Shown in pieces: positions 6,773 through 7,413 of a DNA stretch of 7,413 bases. The first letter of the stretch is position 1. Each line of letters opens with the position of its first letter. A program made the translations under genes and the position numbers. The notes below the pieces were generated by a model. The model was given only the letters and a program-made list of their open reading frames with translations. It had not been told where the DNA came from and did not search any database. Origin of the DNA: an uncultured Bacteroidales bacterium (GTDB taxonomy: Bacteria > Bacteroidota > Bacteroidia > Bacteroidales > Muribaculaceae); assembly GCA_900552315.1 (NCBI GenBank), contig URZM01000106.1:1-7413 (forward strand), in the 5' to 3' direction.

Positions 6773-6798
6773 GCATGTATCTTGCCTCAAGGCTCCTC

Positions 6799-7341
6799 TC
6801 AGCCGTTCACCAGGGCCTTGCCCTTCTCGATGGCGGCCTCGTTCAGAGGTATCAGCTTGTGGTGACGCTCCGGCAGGCTCTTCTTCAGGCCCTTGATGAT
6901 GTTCTCCATCGGGAGCTTGTAATCCATCATCTCAAGCAGGGCGCCCATCACCACCATGTTGTAGGTCTTGGTGTTGCCCATCTCCAGGCAGGCGTTCATG
7001 GCCTCGATGCGCACCACCTTGATGTCCGTGCGCTTCGGGGGGTTGTGGATGCCGTTGTCGTCATATATGAGCACGCCGCCCGGCTTCACCTTGCTCTCGA
7101 ACTTGTCGAGGCTCTGCTGGTTGAGCACCACGGCTATGTCGTAAGAGTCGAGGATAGGCGACGAGATCTTCTCGTCCGAGAGGATAACGGTGACGTTGGC
7201 CGTGCCGCCGCGCTGCTCGGGGCCGTAGGCGGGCATCCAGGTCACTTCCTTGTCATCCATAAGGCCGGAATAGGCGAGGATCTTGCCCATGGAGAGGACG
7301 CCCTGGCCACCGAAACCGGCTATGATAATTTCCTGTGTCAT
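6799..7341 (-). CDS. korC: 2-oxoacid:ferredoxin oxidoreductase, gamma subunit (KorC/VorC type)
   Basis: A 180-residue cytoplasmic protein of the pyruvate/ketoisovalerate oxidoreductase gamma domain family. With TPP-binding and other subunits it forms a complex that converts a 2-oxoacid and CoA to acyl-CoA and CO2 while reducing ferredoxin. The start MTQEIIIAGFGGQG (GFGGQG at 9-14) and the block YGPEQRGGTANVTV at 39-52 are family hallmarks, and the length is usual for a free gamma subunit. The ATG at 7341 places the glycine motif at the normal distance from the N-terminus. It is the last gene of a minus-strand operon: 26 bases upstream another gene ends, and a terminator lies downstream. The substrate (2-oxoglutarate or branched-chain 2-oxoacids) cannot be decided from this subunit alone, so the symbol is tentative. 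Isoleucine is mostly ATC here, unlike nifJ. Confidence 0.92.
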   Translation of the reverse strand: MTQEIIIAGFGGQGVLSMGKILAYSGLMDDKEVTWMPAYGPEQRGGTANVTVILSDEKISSPILDSYDIAVVLNQQSLDKFESKVKPGGVLIYDDNGIHNPPKRTDIKVVRIEAMNACLEMGNTKTYNMVVMGALLEMMDYKLPMENIIKGLKKSLPERHHKLIPLNEAAIEKGKALVNG

Positions 7342-7367
7342 GATTTCTTTGTCGGTTTAGAGGTTGT

Positions 7368-7413
7368 TTAAAAATAAACGTGAAATTTGGGGTCGTTCAT
7401 GTCGAGCGGATTT
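7368..7413 (-). CDS. 3' end of the upstream operon gene, probably the TPP-binding subunit of the same oxidoreductase
   Basis: On the minus strand the frame entering from the window edge reads NPLDMNDPKFHVYF and ends in TAA at 7370-7368. Only 14 codons are visible, so identification rests on context. In Bacteroidales the gamma subunit gene usually follows the genes for the alpha-like (VorB) and TPP-binding (beta) subunits. The 26-base gap to the gamma subunit ATG at 7341 is typical of co-transcribed genes. The assignment as beta subunit is inference. Confidence 0.55.
   Translation of the reverse strand, partial: NPLDMNDPKFHVYF

Larger units (their letters stand above)
6324..6798. other. 475-base spacer without a gene, with palindromic elements
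   Basis: No convincing open reading frame lies here. From 6324 to about 6490 is the upstream region of the DUF805 gene; no consensus promoter is visible in it. Then come a REP-like palindrome (6493-6528), an AT-rich nested inverted-repeat element (6531-6650), about 90 bases with nothing recognised, and the terminator of the oxidoreductase operon (6741-6772). The stretch 6530-6670 is strikingly AT-rich against its GC-rich surroundings, which suggests an inserted or independently evolving sequence. Confidence 0.7.

Noticed and set aside
6700..7371. A plus-strand open frame of 223 codons opposite the gamma subunit gene.
   Set aside because: It crosses the operon terminator and mirrors the gamma subunit codons; the product is H/L/V-rich with no recognisable family.

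Overview
The window looks like chromosomal DNA from an anaerobic, gut-type member of the Bacteroidota, probably order Bacteroidales and possibly Muribaculaceae-like (inferred from sequence only). The signs are -7 boxes of the TAnnTTTG type, little use of Shine-Dalgarno sequences, a secreted protease ending in what looks like a type IX secretion sorting domain, and two different 2-oxoacid:ferredoxin oxidoreductases. Coding DNA is GC-rich, yet isoleucine is often written ATA in some of the genes.

Layout: (1) 1-1916, plus strand: the C-terminal half of a single-chain pyruvate:ferredoxin oxidoreductase (nifJ), cut by the window start. (2) 1951-1985: a strong hairpin between convergent genes. (3) 2012-4093, minus strand: an exported M6-family metalloprotease with an FN3-like domain and a C-terminal sorting domain. 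(4) 4233-4257, a GC-rich hairpin, then 4272-4343, minus strand, tRNA-Arg(CCU), with a textbook Bacteroidota promoter at 4389-4420. (5) 4559-5848, plus strand: a 12-helix MFS transporter of OFA-like type, preceded by a -7 box at 4512-4519 that rules out the longest possible start. (6) 5868-6323, minus strand: a small DUF805 membrane protein, convergent with the transporter. (7) 6324-6798: an AT-rich spacer without genes that holds a REP-like palindrome and a 120-bp nested inverted-repeat element. (8) 6741-6772, a terminator, then 6799-7341, minus strand: the gamma subunit of a multi-subunit 2-oxoacid:ferredoxin oxidoreductase. It follows, after 26 nt, the last 14 codons of another gene (7368-7413), probably the preceding subunit of the same complex.

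Together the genes show a fermentative metabolism that passes electrons from 2-oxoacids to ferredoxin, with PFOR for pyruvate and a KOR/VOR-type complex for other 2-oxoacids, plus a secreted protease and a carboxylate-type transporter. The genes form several independent transcription units rather than one system. I see no defence, CRISPR, phage or biosynthetic cluster. The least explained piece is the nested inverted-repeat element at 6531-6650.
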